A DNA stretch of 37,107 nt, taken from NCBI GenBank assembly GCA_002395925.1, contig DGVM01000210.1:1-37107 (forward strand), given 5' to 3'. The stretch is from Bacteroidales bacterium UBA4284 (lineage in GTDB: Bacteria > Bacteroidota > Bacteroidia > Bacteroidales > UBA932). Below, piece by piece: positions 8,637 through 16,789 of the stretch (the stretch's first letter is position 1; the number at the start of each line of letters is the position of its first letter). The notes beneath the pieces are model-generated. The model was not told the DNA's origin, did no database searches, and was given only the letters and a program-made list of their open reading frames with translations. The position numbers and the translations under genes were made by a program.

Positions 8637-9254
8637 ATGAAAAAGACCCTTTCCGGCATCATCGCCGCCGCAGGCGTAATCGCCTTGCTCTCCGCATCGC
8701 TTACAAGCTGCAACAACTCCGCGGCTCCCGCCGCAAACGCTGCAGCCGACAGTACCGCAACCGCAGGTTCCATCGTTTACTTCAACCTCGACAGGATTAT
8801 CGATGAGTACGACATGGCCAACGATCTGCGCAGCGTTGCAGAGACCAAGATAAACAGCATCAACCAGGAGGTGAACCGCCGCGGCAACAAACTGGAGAAA
8901 GACATCAAGGCCTTCCAGGACAAAATCAACAAAGGCCTCATGACCCAGTCCGTCGCAGAGGTCCAGAGCCGCAAGCTACAGGAACAGCAGAACAGCTTCC
9001 AGCAGTATGCAGCCCAGAAGCAGCAGGAAATCGCCGAGGAGCAGCAGGTCATGATGAACCAGATCGCTGACGCCATCAAGACCTTCCTCGACACGTTCAA
9101 CGCCGAGAAGGGCTACGCCCTCATCCTCACCACCCAGGGTGACATACTTCCCGCTCCCGTAGCCGCCGGAGATCCTTCCCTGGACATCACCGACGAGCTT
9201 CTCGAGGGCCTCAACGCCGCCTACGTCAAGAGCAAAGCAGAATCCAAAGAGTAA
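8637..9254 (+). CDS. OmpH/Skp-like lipoprotein
   Basis: 205 residues. The signal peptide ends in the lipobox LTSC with Cys25, followed by NNSAAP and an Ala-rich linker to about 45. After that comes the OmpH core: IVYFNLDRIIDEY, then a long Glu/Gln-rich coiled coil (about 75-150) and a C-terminal strand region (GYALILTTQGDILP). It should be anchored on the periplasmic side, since no surface-export signal follows the Cys. The function is inferred from the fold: a membrane-tethered holdase related to Skp. A soluble paralogue is beside bamA at 3136-3708. The first gene of the operon that also carries bamD. Confidence 0.85.
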   Translation: MKKTLSGIIAAAGVIALLSASLTSCNNSAAPAANAAADSTATAGSIVYFNLDRIIDEYDMANDLRSVAETKINSINQEVNRRGNKLEKDIKAFQDKINKGLMTQSVAEVQSRKLQEQQNSFQQYAAQKQQEIAEEQQVMMNQIADAIKTFLDTFNAEKGYALILTTQGDILPAPVAAGDPSLDITDELLEGLNAAYVKSKAESKE

Positions 9255-9263
9255 TCAACAGCT

Positions 9264-10385
9264 TTGAAGATCGCGATCCTTTCCTGCTTCTATCCCTTCA
9301 GGGGAGGTATAGCCCAGTTCAACGCCTGCCTGGCCGCCGAACTGGGCCGCGACCACATTGTAAAGGCCTTCAACTTTACGACCCAGTACCCCGCCCTGCT
9401 GTTTCCCGGCAAGACCCAGTACGTCACGCCGGAGGACGATGCAGAAAAAATCGATTCGCAGGCCGTCCTGAGCACGGTCAACCCGTTCACATGGGTCAAG
9501 GCGGCCAGGGCTATCCGAGAATGGGGTGCGGACATACTCATCATGCGCTATTGGATGAGCTGGTTCGCTCCGTCCCTCGGTTGGGTGGCACGCCACGTCG
9601 GGTCCGGGTGCAAAGTCATCGCGATCGCAGACAACATTATTCCCCACGAGCCTCACTTTTTCGACGCTCCCCTTACCAAGTGGTTCCTCAAGGGACTGGA
9701 CGGATGCATCACTCTGAGCGACTCCGTGGCGGAAGAGCTGCGGAGCCTCGATTTCGACAAACCGTGCCAGGTCATACCGCACCCGGTGTACTCACACTTC
9801 GGCACTCCCCTCTCCCGGCAAGAAGCGCTGGCCGCACTGGGACTCCCCGACGGTACCCGGAACCTGCTGTTCTTCGGCCTGATACGAAAGTACAAGGGGC
9901 TCGACATCCTGCTCCGGGCCTTCAGCAGCCTACCCTCCGGCTACCGCCTCATCATAGCCGGTGAGCCCTATGGCGACTTTTCCGAATATCAGGAGATTAT
10001 CGACGCCAGCGGGGCCAAGGACCGCATACTCCTGCGCACCGACTACATCCCCGACGCCGAGGTCAAGAAGTATTTCTGCGCCTCCGATGCAGTGGTTCTG
10101 CCCTACCGCAGCGCCACCCAGAGCGGAGTAGGCGCCCTCGCCCTTCATTTCGAAGTTCCCATGATAGTCACCGACACCGGATCGCTCCGGGCATCCGTAG
10201 AGGGAACCGGAACGGGACTGGTAGTCGAAAGGGCCGAGCCGCAGTGCGTCAAGGAAGGCATAGAGCGCTTCTTCGGCACTCCGGGTATGCAGGAGGCATG
10301 CAAGGAAAGCATCCGCAGGCAGAAAGAGCTCCTGTCCTGGTCCGGATTCTGCAAGAGACTGATCAGTTTTACCGAATCATTATGA
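9264..10385 (+). CDS. Glycosyltransferase, GT4-like (GT-B fold)
   Basis: 373 residues, cytoplasmic, no signal. The N-terminal half begins MKIAILSCFYPFRGGIAQFN, the usual acceptor domain with a glycine-rich loop. The C-terminal half has FFGLIRKYKGLDILLRAF and LIIAGEPYG, then LPYRSATQSGVGAL and VPMIVTDTG, the nucleotide-sugar domain. The classical E-x7-E motif is replaced (Gln at the first position), as in a GT4 subgroup with the PYxSATQSG motif. The start codon is TTG at 9264, 9 bases after the previous stop; no ATG fits. The donor and acceptor are unknown. Location among envelope genes suggests lipid- or polysaccharide-linked glycan synthesis. Confidence 0.82.
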   Translation: MKIAILSCFYPFRGGIAQFNACLAAELGRDHIVKAFNFTTQYPALLFPGKTQYVTPEDDAEKIDSQAVLSTVNPFTWVKAARAIREWGADILIMRYWMSWFAPSLGWVARHVGSGCKVIAIADNIIPHEPHFFDAPLTKWFLKGLDGCITLSDSVAEELRSLDFDKPCQVIPHPVYSHFGTPLSRQEALAALGLPDGTRNLLFFGLIRKYKGLDILLRAFSSLPSGYRLIIAGEPYGDFSEYQEIIDASGAKDRILLRTDYIPDAEVKKYFCASDAVVLPYRSATQSGVGALALHFEVPMIVTDTGSLRASVEGTGTGLVVERAEPQCVKEGIERFFGTPGMQEACKESIRRQKELLSWSGFCKRLISFTESL

Positions 10386-11545
10386 AACGACGCCTGATTG
10401 TAACGCTGCTGCTCATGATGCTCCTCCCCGCAGGAGCGTCCGCCCAGTGGTACCTTTTCCCCGGCGGCCGTCCCGCAAAGGACAGCACTTCCGCAAATGC
10501 CGGTTCCGTCTTCGTCCCCATACGCAGCGACGAAGAGATACAGGCCGAACAGGAGGCGATCTGGACGCGGAAAATAGCGCTGATCCTGCCCCTGCGCAGT
10601 ACGGAAACTCCAAACAGCAATTTCCTCGACTTCTACAGCGGCGTGCTGATGGCCGTTGACAAGCTGGCAAGCGAAAACACCCGTTACGACTTGACGGTTT
10701 ATGATTCGGCCGTCTCTCTACCTTCTGCTGCCAATCTGGCCGAGTCCGACATCATCGTAGGCCCCGTAAGCTACGAAGACATTGCCCGCATGCTCCCCCG
10801 CCTGCGCGACAAGTACCTGGTCTCGCCTCTGGACCCCAAGGTGTCGATACTCACCGACCGCTACAATATCATCCAGGCCCCTTCCGGATGGGAGGCACAG
10901 GTCGATGACCTCGTCCTGTGGATAAAGGAAGACCTCCGCGCAGGCGACGCGGTAGTGCTGCTGCAGAGCGCAGAGGATGCCGGAGGAGAAATGGCAAGCC
11001 GCCTCGCACTCAAGCTGTCAGAGGCTCAGATTCCGTACGAAATCAATTCCTCCGCCACCGCCTACGAGGGCACAGTCGCAGGGACATGCCGGTTCGTGCT
11101 GGCATCGGAGAACGACGTTTTCTGTACCACCGCCGTGCGCGACGCAGCCCTTATGAACCTCAAGGGCGGGCACAACGCCGTTTACAGCACTTCCAGGCTC
11201 CGTTCCATAAGCGAGCTCGAAATAGAGAGCATCCACGCAGCCGGCACCCGCATAACGGCATCCTACTACGCCGACCCGTCAGACCCGCAGGTACGCAGTT
11301 TCGCTGACCGTTACCGCACCCTGTTCAAGGGAGAGCCGGGACAATGGGTGTATCAGGGCTACGACCTCATGTACTACCTCGGTTCCACCCTCGGCCGCGA
11401 CCAGCAGCTTTGGCCGGCGGAGCTCTCCACCACGCCGGGCACGGGCCTGCAGACCGATTTCCGCTTCGACGTCACCGGAAAGACGAATACAGCCGTAAGG
11501 CGAATCAGATACAACTCGAACAACACTATAACATTGGTACGCTGA
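10382..11545 (+). CDS. Exported type-1 periplasmic-binding-fold protein, function unknown
   Basis: 387 residues with a signal peptide (MKRRLIVTLLLMMLLPAGASAQ). From about residue 60 it has the pattern of a type-1 periplasmic-binding (PBP1, Leu/Ile/Val-receptor) fold: KIALILPLRS, DFYSGVLMAVDKLA, DIIVGPVS, DAVVLLQS and a C-terminal YQGYDLMYYLG. Related Bacteroidota proteins often carry N-terminal LysM domains, and LpoA of Proteobacteria uses the same fold to activate a penicillin-binding protein; no LysM is seen here. It overlaps the glycosyltransferase by 4 bases (ATGA). A role in ligand sensing or cell-wall synthase control is inference only. Confidence 0.75.
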   Translation: MKRRLIVTLLLMMLLPAGASAQWYLFPGGRPAKDSTSANAGSVFVPIRSDEEIQAEQEAIWTRKIALILPLRSTETPNSNFLDFYSGVLMAVDKLASENTRYDLTVYDSAVSLPSAANLAESDIIVGPVSYEDIARMLPRLRDKYLVSPLDPKVSILTDRYNIIQAPSGWEAQVDDLVLWIKEDLRAGDAVVLLQSAEDAGGEMASRLALKLSEAQIPYEINSSATAYEGTVAGTCRFVLASENDVFCTTAVRDAALMNLKGGHNAVYSTSRLRSISELEIESIHAAGTRITASYYADPSDPQVRSFADRYRTLFKGEPGQWVYQGYDLMYYLGSTLGRDQQLWPAELSTTPGTGLQTDFRFDVTGKTNTAVRRIRYNSNNTITLVR

Positions 11546-12465
11546 TGGAAAAAGTCAAATGCCTCATTGTCGGCGGAGGTCCAGCCGGATATACAGCCGC
11601 CATATATGCATCCCGAGCCGCTCTCTCTCCCGTCCTCTACGAGGGCATGGAGCCAGGCGGCCAGCTCACCACCACTACGGTCGTAGAGAATTTCCCCAGC
11701 TATCCCGGAGGAGTGGACGCCAACGCCCTCATGTCCGACATGCGCAAGCAGGCAGAGAACCTCGGAGCCGATATCCGCAGGGGAACCGTAACGGCGGCAG
11801 ACCTTTCCTCGCGCCCGTTCAAAATCACCATCGACGGCAGCGAGAGCCTTGAGGCCGAAGCCCTCATCATAGCCACCGGAGCCACCGCACGCTACCTCGG
11901 GCTGCCGTCGGAGCAGAAATTCCGCGGCCTCGGCGTGTCGGCCTGCGCCACCTGCGACGGCTTCTTCTACCGCCGCAAAGACGTCGCCGTAGTAGGCGGC
12001 GGCGACACCGCCTGCGAAGAGGCAAGCTACCTTGCCGGAATCTGCAACAAGGTTTACATGATAGTGCGCCGCGACGTGCTGCGCGCTTCCGTTGCAATGC
12101 AGGAAAGGGTCAAGAACACTCCCAACATCGAGATTCTCTGGAACTGCAATACCCGCGAGGTGCTCGGAGACGCCAGCGGCGTCACCGGGGCCCGTCTTGA
12201 GCGCAAGGACGGAGAGATATTTGACATAAAGATCGACGGGTTCTTCCTCGCAATCGGCCACACCCCGCAGTCTGCACTGTTCGCACCCTGGGTCAACACC
12301 GACGCCGAGGGGTACATCATAACCGACGGACGCACCAGCCACACCAACGTCGAAGGCGTGTTCGCCGCAGGCGACGTACAGGATTCCAGATACCGCCAGG
12401 CCATTACCGCCGCCGCATCTGGATGCCGCGCAGCCCTGGACGCAGAAAAATTCCTCAAGAGATGA
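11545..12465 (+). CDS. trxB: Thioredoxin reductase
   Basis: NADPH-dependent FAD enzyme that reduces thioredoxin. 306 residues. The FAD-binding GGGPAGYTAAIYASRA block begins at 10, the redox-active CATC is at 134-137, the NADPH-binding GGGDTACEEA follows, and the C-terminal GVFAAGDVQD closes the FAD site. The ATG shares one base with the preceding stop (TGATG) and the stop overlaps bamD by 4 bases, so it is translationally coupled in the envelope operon. A thioredoxin gene is not in this window. Confidence 0.95.
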   Translation: MEKVKCLIVGGGPAGYTAAIYASRAALSPVLYEGMEPGGQLTTTTVVENFPSYPGGVDANALMSDMRKQAENLGADIRRGTVTAADLSSRPFKITIDGSESLEAEALIIATGATARYLGLPSEQKFRGLGVSACATCDGFFYRRKDVAVVGGGDTACEEASYLAGICNKVYMIVRRDVLRASVAMQERVKNTPNIEILWNCNTREVLGDASGVTGARLERKDGEIFDIKIDGFFLAIGHTPQSALFAPWVNTDAEGYIITDGRTSHTNVEGVFAAGDVQDSRYRQAITAAASGCRAALDAEKFLKR

Positions 12466-13250
12466 AGCGTTTCGCAACCATAGCGGCCATAATCCTGGCC
12501 TCATGTGCAATCTCCTGCAAGAGCGCATACGAGACTCTGCTGGAGAGCAACGATGCCGACGCAAAGTATAACGCCGCATTCGACTACTTCAGCCAGGGCA
12601 AGTTCAACAAGTCCGGCCAGCTGTTCGAGTCGCTGTCGTACCTTACCAACGGTACTTCCCGCGACGACACGGTGCAGTATTACTGGGGCCTGAGCAACTA
12701 CAGGGCAAAGGATTACTACACCGCCGAGACCAACTTCGAGAACTTCGTGCGCAACTACCCCCGCAGCGCCTTCGCGGAAAGTGCGGAGTTCCTGCGCCTC
12801 GACTGCCTGTACCGTTCGACCCTGCGTTACGAACTGGACCAGACTCCCACGTACAAATGCATCACGGCCATAAGCGAGTATCTGGTAAACCATCCCGACA
12901 CCGAGTACCGCGAGGTTTGCGAGCACATGCTCGACGACCTGGAGGAACGCCTCGACCGCAAGGCCTACGAGAACGCATACCTATACTATAAAATGGAAGA
13001 CTACAAGGCTGCCAGGGTGGCGCTTCGGAACGTGCTCAAGGACGACGCGGAGAACCGCTACCGCGAAGACATATTGTACTATACGGCCATGGCTTCCTAC
13101 AACTACGCCAATCTAAGCGTAAAGTCCAAGCAGAAAGAACGTTTCCTGGTCTTCTACGACGACTACCTCAATTTCGTAGGCGAATATCCCGAATCCGCCA
13201 GGCGTCCGGAAATCGACAGACTCTACAAGAAAACAAAAGAAAAGTATTGA
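12462..13250 (+). CDS. bamD: Outer-membrane assembly lipoprotein BamD
   Basis: 262 residues. A lipoprotein signal peptide ends at AISC with Cys19. The mature part is a run of TPR-like helical repeats, for example YNAAFDYFSQGKFNKSGQLF, QYYWGLSNYRAKDYYTAE and FVRNYPRSAFAESA, typical of the outer-membrane-anchored BamD/YfiO family that docks on BamA. It overlaps trxB by 4 bases and is followed 3 bases later by an omega-type RNA polymerase gene, a pairing usual in Bacteroidota. BamA itself is encoded 6 kb away on the opposite strand. Confidence 0.92.
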   Translation: MKRFATIAAIILASCAISCKSAYETLLESNDADAKYNAAFDYFSQGKFNKSGQLFESLSYLTNGTSRDDTVQYYWGLSNYRAKDYYTAETNFENFVRNYPRSAFAESAEFLRLDCLYRSTLRYELDQTPTYKCITAISEYLVNHPDTEYREVCEHMLDDLEERLDRKAYENAYLYYKMEDYKAARVALRNVLKDDAENRYREDILYYTAMASYNYANLSVKSKQKERFLVFYDDYLNFVGEYPESARRPEIDRLYKKTKEKY

Positions 13251-13253
13251 TAT

Positions 13254-13577
13254 ATGGAAAAGAAAGTACCCAACAACACCGTAACGAGGGACATCAAGGA
13301 CCTTGCAGCCCCTACTGGAAACATCTATGAGACAACCGTAATCATCGCCCAGAGGGCCAACCAGATAGCCCTCGCCGAGAAGAAGGAACTCGCAAAGAGA
13401 CTCGAGGAGTTCAAAGGCGAAAGGGACACCATGGAAGAGACCTTCGAGAACAAGGAGCAGATAGAGATATCCAAGTATTTCGAGCGCCAGCCCAAGCCGG
13501 GTCTGATAGCTACCACCGAATTCGAAAACGGCGAGCTCGAATACCGTTTCGCGGCTGCCGACGGCAAGACCGAATAA
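13254..13577 (+). CDS. rpoZ: RNA polymerase omega/Rpb6-type subunit
   Basis: 107 residues. The GNIYETTVIIAQRANQIAL segment (23-41) is the conserved omega/Rpb6 core that clamps the beta-prime subunit; a charged helix follows, then EQIEISKYFERQPKP, the diagnostic C-terminal part of Bacteroidota members. It promotes assembly and stability of core RNA polymerase. It lies 3 bases after bamD and 3 bases before recN. The gene is highly diverged from the proteobacterial omega, so the assignment rests on the Bacteroidota version of the family and its usual position behind bamD. Confidence 0.85.
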   Translation: MEKKVPNNTVTRDIKDLAAPTGNIYETTVIIAQRANQIALAEKKELAKRLEEFKGERDTMEETFENKEQIEISKYFERQPKPGLIATTEFENGELEYRFAAADGKTE

Positions 13578-13580
13578 GCT

Positions 13581-15206
13581 GTGCTGCGCAGCCTTCACAT
13601 ACGCAATTTCGTACTCATAGACTCTCTGGACGTTGAATTCCCGGAGGGTCTTGTCATCATCACGGGACAGACCGGCGCAGGCAAATCCATACTGCTTGGC
13701 GCCCTGGGACTGCTCGCAGGCGACAAGGCCGAAGCCGGACTGATACGCTCGGGAGCCGAAAACTGCGTGGTGGAAGGCATATTCGACACTCCCGAAGGCG
13801 AAAGGATCATCCGACGTGTCATCTACTCCTCGGGGCGTTCGCGCAGCTTCATCGATGACTGCCCTGTACAGCTCCAGGAGCTCTCGGAGCTTGGAGGCCG
13901 CCTGTTCGACATTCATTCCCAGCACCAGAGCCTGCTGCTTACCGACCGGCAGTTCCAGCTCGGACTGCTCGACCGCTATGCAGCCACGAAGCCACTTGCC
14001 GACGAATGCCGGCAGGTGTGGGAGCAACTGGGTGCGTGCCTTGCCAGGCTATCGCAGGCGCGGGAGGAAGACGCCCGCAACCGCTCCGAATCCGACTATA
14101 ACAGCGCCCAGCTGCGCGAGCTCGAAAGTGCCGGCCTGCGGGACGGAGAGTTCGAAGAGCTCGAAGAGGAGCAGCTTACGCTCGGCAATGCGGAAGAGAT
14201 ACGCGAACGTCTCCAGACAGTCCTCGAAGCCTTCGGTTCCGCCGACGGTTCCGGAGCTTCGGTTCGGGAATCGCTTCAGACGGCAAAGAAGGCACTTGAG
14301 CACGTCTCCAAGTATCTTCCGTCCGCCTCGTCGCTCAGCGAGCGCATCGATTCCGCCAGAATCGAGCTCGACGATATCTTCGGCGAAGTCGAAGATGCCG
14401 CAGGACGCATCGACACATCTCCCCAGAGGCTCAGTCAGGTCGAAGAAAGGCTGTCTTTGCTGTACCGCTTGATGAGCAAGCACGGCTGCAGCGACATCGC
14501 AGGACTCATAGAGGTCCGCGAGCGCTATCGCTCCATGGCAGAAAGCGCAGAGGGGCTCGACGAACGCATCGAGGCCCTTGTCAAGGAATCGGAGGCCCTG
14601 CGAAGCCGGCATGCCGGAATATGCAGCGCCCTGCACCTCAAGAGGGCCGAAGCGGCCAAGGGATTCTCGGAGGAGGTTACTGCCGGGCTCGCCTTCCTGG
14701 AGCTTGAAAGGGCTTCTTTCCGCGTAGCCCTCAACCCCGCTACGCCATCAGCCTCCGGAGCCGACGCCGTAGAATTCCTGTTCAGCTCTGACGGATCCCG
14801 CGGAGTCGAAATCGCAAAGTGCGCCTCGGGCGGAGAACTCTCACGCATCATGCTGAGTCTCAAGGCGCTGATGGCCCGGTACGAAGGCATGCCCACCCTT
14901 ATTTTCGACGAAATCGACACCGGCGTCTCCGGCAGTGTAGCCGACCGCATGGGGCAGATGATATGCCGCATGGGAGAGAGCATGCAGGTGTTTTCCATCA
15001 CCCACCTGCCGCAGGTCGCAGCAAAGGGATCGGCGCACTACCTGGTAAGCAAGACCTTCGACCCTGCCAGCGGAAGGAGCACTTCCGGAATCACCCTTCT
15101 TGAGGGAGAAGACCGCATACGCGAGATCGCCCGCCTGCTCAGCGGAGAATCCATCACCCGGGAAGCCATGGCAAACGCCAGGGCCCTGTTAGAAGAAAAA
15201 GCATGA
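13581..15206 (+). CDS. recN: DNA repair protein RecN
   Basis: SMC-like ATPase that acts early in double-strand-break repair. 541 residues. Walker A GQTGAGKS is at 29-36, DIHSQHQSLLL follows, a coiled coil fills about 150-370, then come the ABC signature ASGGELSRIM, Walker B TLIFDEIDTGVSG and the FSITHLPQVAA switch. The start is GTG at 13581, three bases after the rpoZ stop; it gives the family N-terminus MLRSLHIRNFVLIDSL. It overlaps the following regulator gene by 4 bases. Confidence 0.95.
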   Translation: MLRSLHIRNFVLIDSLDVEFPEGLVIITGQTGAGKSILLGALGLLAGDKAEAGLIRSGAENCVVEGIFDTPEGERIIRRVIYSSGRSRSFIDDCPVQLQELSELGGRLFDIHSQHQSLLLTDRQFQLGLLDRYAATKPLADECRQVWEQLGACLARLSQAREEDARNRSESDYNSAQLRELESAGLRDGEFEELEEEQLTLGNAEEIRERLQTVLEAFGSADGSGASVRESLQTAKKALEHVSKYLPSASSLSERIDSARIELDDIFGEVEDAAGRIDTSPQRLSQVEERLSLLYRLMSKHGCSDIAGLIEVRERYRSMAESAEGLDERIEALVKESEALRSRHAGICSALHLKRAEAAKGFSEEVTAGLAFLELERASFRVALNPATPSASGADAVEFLFSSDGSRGVEIAKCASGGELSRIMLSLKALMARYEGMPTLIFDEIDTGVSGSVADRMGQMICRMGESMQVFSITHLPQVAAKGSAHYLVSKTFDPASGRSTSGITLLEGEDRIREIARLLSGESITREAMANARALLEEKA

Positions 15207-15658
15207 CCAGGAAAGCCATACGACAACCTGCCGACCTGGAGACCTTTTCCAGGATGCTGGGCACATACGGACTCAAAGTGACGCCGCAGCGTCTGGCGGT
15301 CCATCGCGCCATGCTGAAGCACATCCACGCCGATGCAGACACAGTCCTGGATACCATAAAGGCAGAAGGCAAGTGCCGTATCGCCCGTTCCTCCGTTTAC
15401 AATATCCTGTCGTCCCTCGCCGATACGGGAATCTACTCACGCAGGTACAGTGCCAACGGGAAGGTCGTCTTCGACATCAACGCCTGGCGCCACATACACC
15501 TGTACGACGTAAGGAGTCACGAATTCGTGGACGTGGAGGCACCCGATCTGCTGGAAGAAGTGCAGGCGGCCATCAAAGGGCATCGCTTTCGCGGATACAA
15601 GATTGACGACGTCGATATCCAGATAATCTGCCGTCCTACCAAAAAAAGACTTTTATGA
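15203..15658 (+). CDS. Fur-family transcriptional regulator without CxxC zinc motifs
   Basis: 151 residues. The N-terminal winged helix (GLKVTPQRLAVHRAML, then ARSSVYNILSSLADTGI as recognition region) and a C-terminal dimer domain with HIHLYD (97-102) are those of Fur/PerR proteins. The pair of CxxC motifs that bind structural zinc in most members is absent: the usual segment after the HxH reads VRSHEFVDVEA, and the only cysteines are isolated. Which metal or oxidant it senses cannot be told. The ATG overlaps the recN stop, and its stop overlaps a NigD-like lipoprotein start (both ATGA), so it is co-translated with both. Confidence 0.88.
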   Translation: MTRKAIRQPADLETFSRMLGTYGLKVTPQRLAVHRAMLKHIHADADTVLDTIKAEGKCRIARSSVYNILSSLADTGIYSRRYSANGKVVFDINAWRHIHLYDVRSHEFVDVEAPDLLEEVQAAIKGHRFRGYKIDDVDIQIICRPTKKRLL

Positions 15659-16296
15659 AACGCTTGTTTACGCTGTTTATCGTACTTGTCTCCACGCTGT
15701 CATGCATCAAGGACGATCCGTTCCTGTACAGGGTTTTCACTTTCGGATTCCCTCAGGCAGACGGCTCCCTGCTTGCCGACGACGGCATAAAGTATATATT
15801 CCCCAACTCCGCGCCCGACTGGCAAGGCTCTCCAAGGGTCTATGCCGTACTGGACGTAACTGCCGAGAAGGACGGGAATATCCGCGAGGCCGACTTCCTG
15901 ACTTATTCGGTCCCGTTATTCAAGGAACCCGACCTGGTAAGCACCCAAAAAGAATTGGACAGCCTCGGGACACTCCCTGTCAAAGTGAACGATGCATGGT
16001 ATTCGGGAGGCTGCCTCAACATGCTCAATACCATCAAAGTCCTTCCTGGCGGAGGCGAGGTGCATTTCATCAGCCTTGCCCTGGACCCGACTCAGGAGAT
16101 TTCGGACACTCTCAGGCTGACTCTCCATCACAGCTGCGAGACCGATTTTCCCGACACCGACATCCTGGAAGAAAAGAATTTCTACTCCTCCTTCCCCCTC
16201 GGCAAATACATGCCGGAACGCGATTCCATAGTTCTTAAGCTCAACTGGGTATGGGAATCCGAAACACATTCCACCACCGGCAAGGTCGAGATATAG
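15655..16296 (+). CDS. NigD-like lipoprotein, predicted surface-exposed
   Basis: 213 residues. The lipoprotein signal ends LSC with Cys17, followed directly by IKDD, which fits the Bacteroidota lipoprotein export signal (Cys-X-Lys-Asp/Glu-Asp/Glu) that sends lipoproteins to the cell surface. The remainder has two beta-rich halves like NigD-type proteins (YAVLDVT..., HFISLALDPT..., DSIVLKLNWVW). Function is unknown; the nigD name comes from a bacteriocin locus and no such locus is here. It overlaps the Fur-family gene by 4 bases, so it may be linked to that regulator's stress response. Confidence 0.72.
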   Translation: MKRLFTLFIVLVSTLSCIKDDPFLYRVFTFGFPQADGSLLADDGIKYIFPNSAPDWQGSPRVYAVLDVTAEKDGNIREADFLTYSVPLFKEPDLVSTQKELDSLGTLPVKVNDAWYSGGCLNMLNTIKVLPGGGEVHFISLALDPTQEISDTLRLTLHHSCETDFPDTDILEEKNFYSSFPLGKYMPERDSIVLKLNWVWESETHSTTGKVEI

Positions 16297-16307
16297 AAAA
16301 TTAGAAT

Positions 16308-16315
16308 TATCTTTG
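16308..16315 (+). promoter_or_regulatory. Putative internal promoter (-7 element)
   Basis: TATCTTTG matches TAnnTTTG in the 25-base gap between the NigD-like gene and the next ATG, 6 bases before that ATG. No clear -33 TTTG is seen. It would allow the LEA-like lipoprotein, SPOR protein and rpoN to be transcribed separately. Confidence 0.45.
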
Positions 16316-16321
16316 CGCGAT

Positions 16322-16789
16322 ATGAAAAAGAGTTTGAAACTGCTGACCGTCGCCCTCGCCGCGCTGTGCCTTGTGTCCTGCGGGAAGTCCTTCCAGGATA
16401 TCAAGGTTACGTCCTGCGAGCTCGTATCTCTCTCGCCGAGAGGGCTTTCATCGCTCGACGCCACCATTTCCCTCGAGGTTGACAACCCCACGGTCCAGGT
16501 CACTCTTACAGGCATGTATGCGGTTGCCAAGATGGACGGAGTGCCTTGTCTTCATTTTACGGCCGATGACCTCACGCTGTCGCCGCGCAGCAAGGAAATC
16601 TATACCATCGAGGTGCATGGCAACATCGACGACGGGTTCAATCCCTTCCAGCTTCTTGTGCTTCTGCAGAACCGCGACATGGACCTCGTCACCATAGATG
16701 TCAAGTTCCGCGGCACGCTCAAGAGCGGTCTTGGCAAGGATTTCGAATATAAAGACATTCCGCTCAAGGATTTGCTTGACAAGATATGA
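16322..16789 (+). CDS. LEA type-2 (WHy)-like lipoprotein
   Basis: 155 residues. A signal peptide ends CLVSC with Cys20, next to GKSFQDIKV. The mature part has the LEA-2 pattern: a strand with LSSLDATISLEVDNPT, then LTGMYAVAKMDG, and a strand-rich end with DVKFRGTLKSG. No surface-export signal follows the Cys, so the periplasmic face of the outer membrane is likely. Role unknown; LEA-2 domains are thought to bind or protect proteins under stress. ATG at 16322 follows a -7 element by 6 bases; a codon nine bases earlier would overlap that element. Overlaps the SPOR gene by 4 bases. Confidence 0.72.
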   Translation: MKKSLKLLTVALAALCLVSCGKSFQDIKVTSCELVSLSPRGLSSLDATISLEVDNPTVQVTLTGMYAVAKMDGVPCLHFTADDLTLSPRSKEIYTIEVHGNIDDGFNPFQLLVLLQNRDMDLVTIDVKFRGTLKSGLGKDFEYKDIPLKDLLDKI

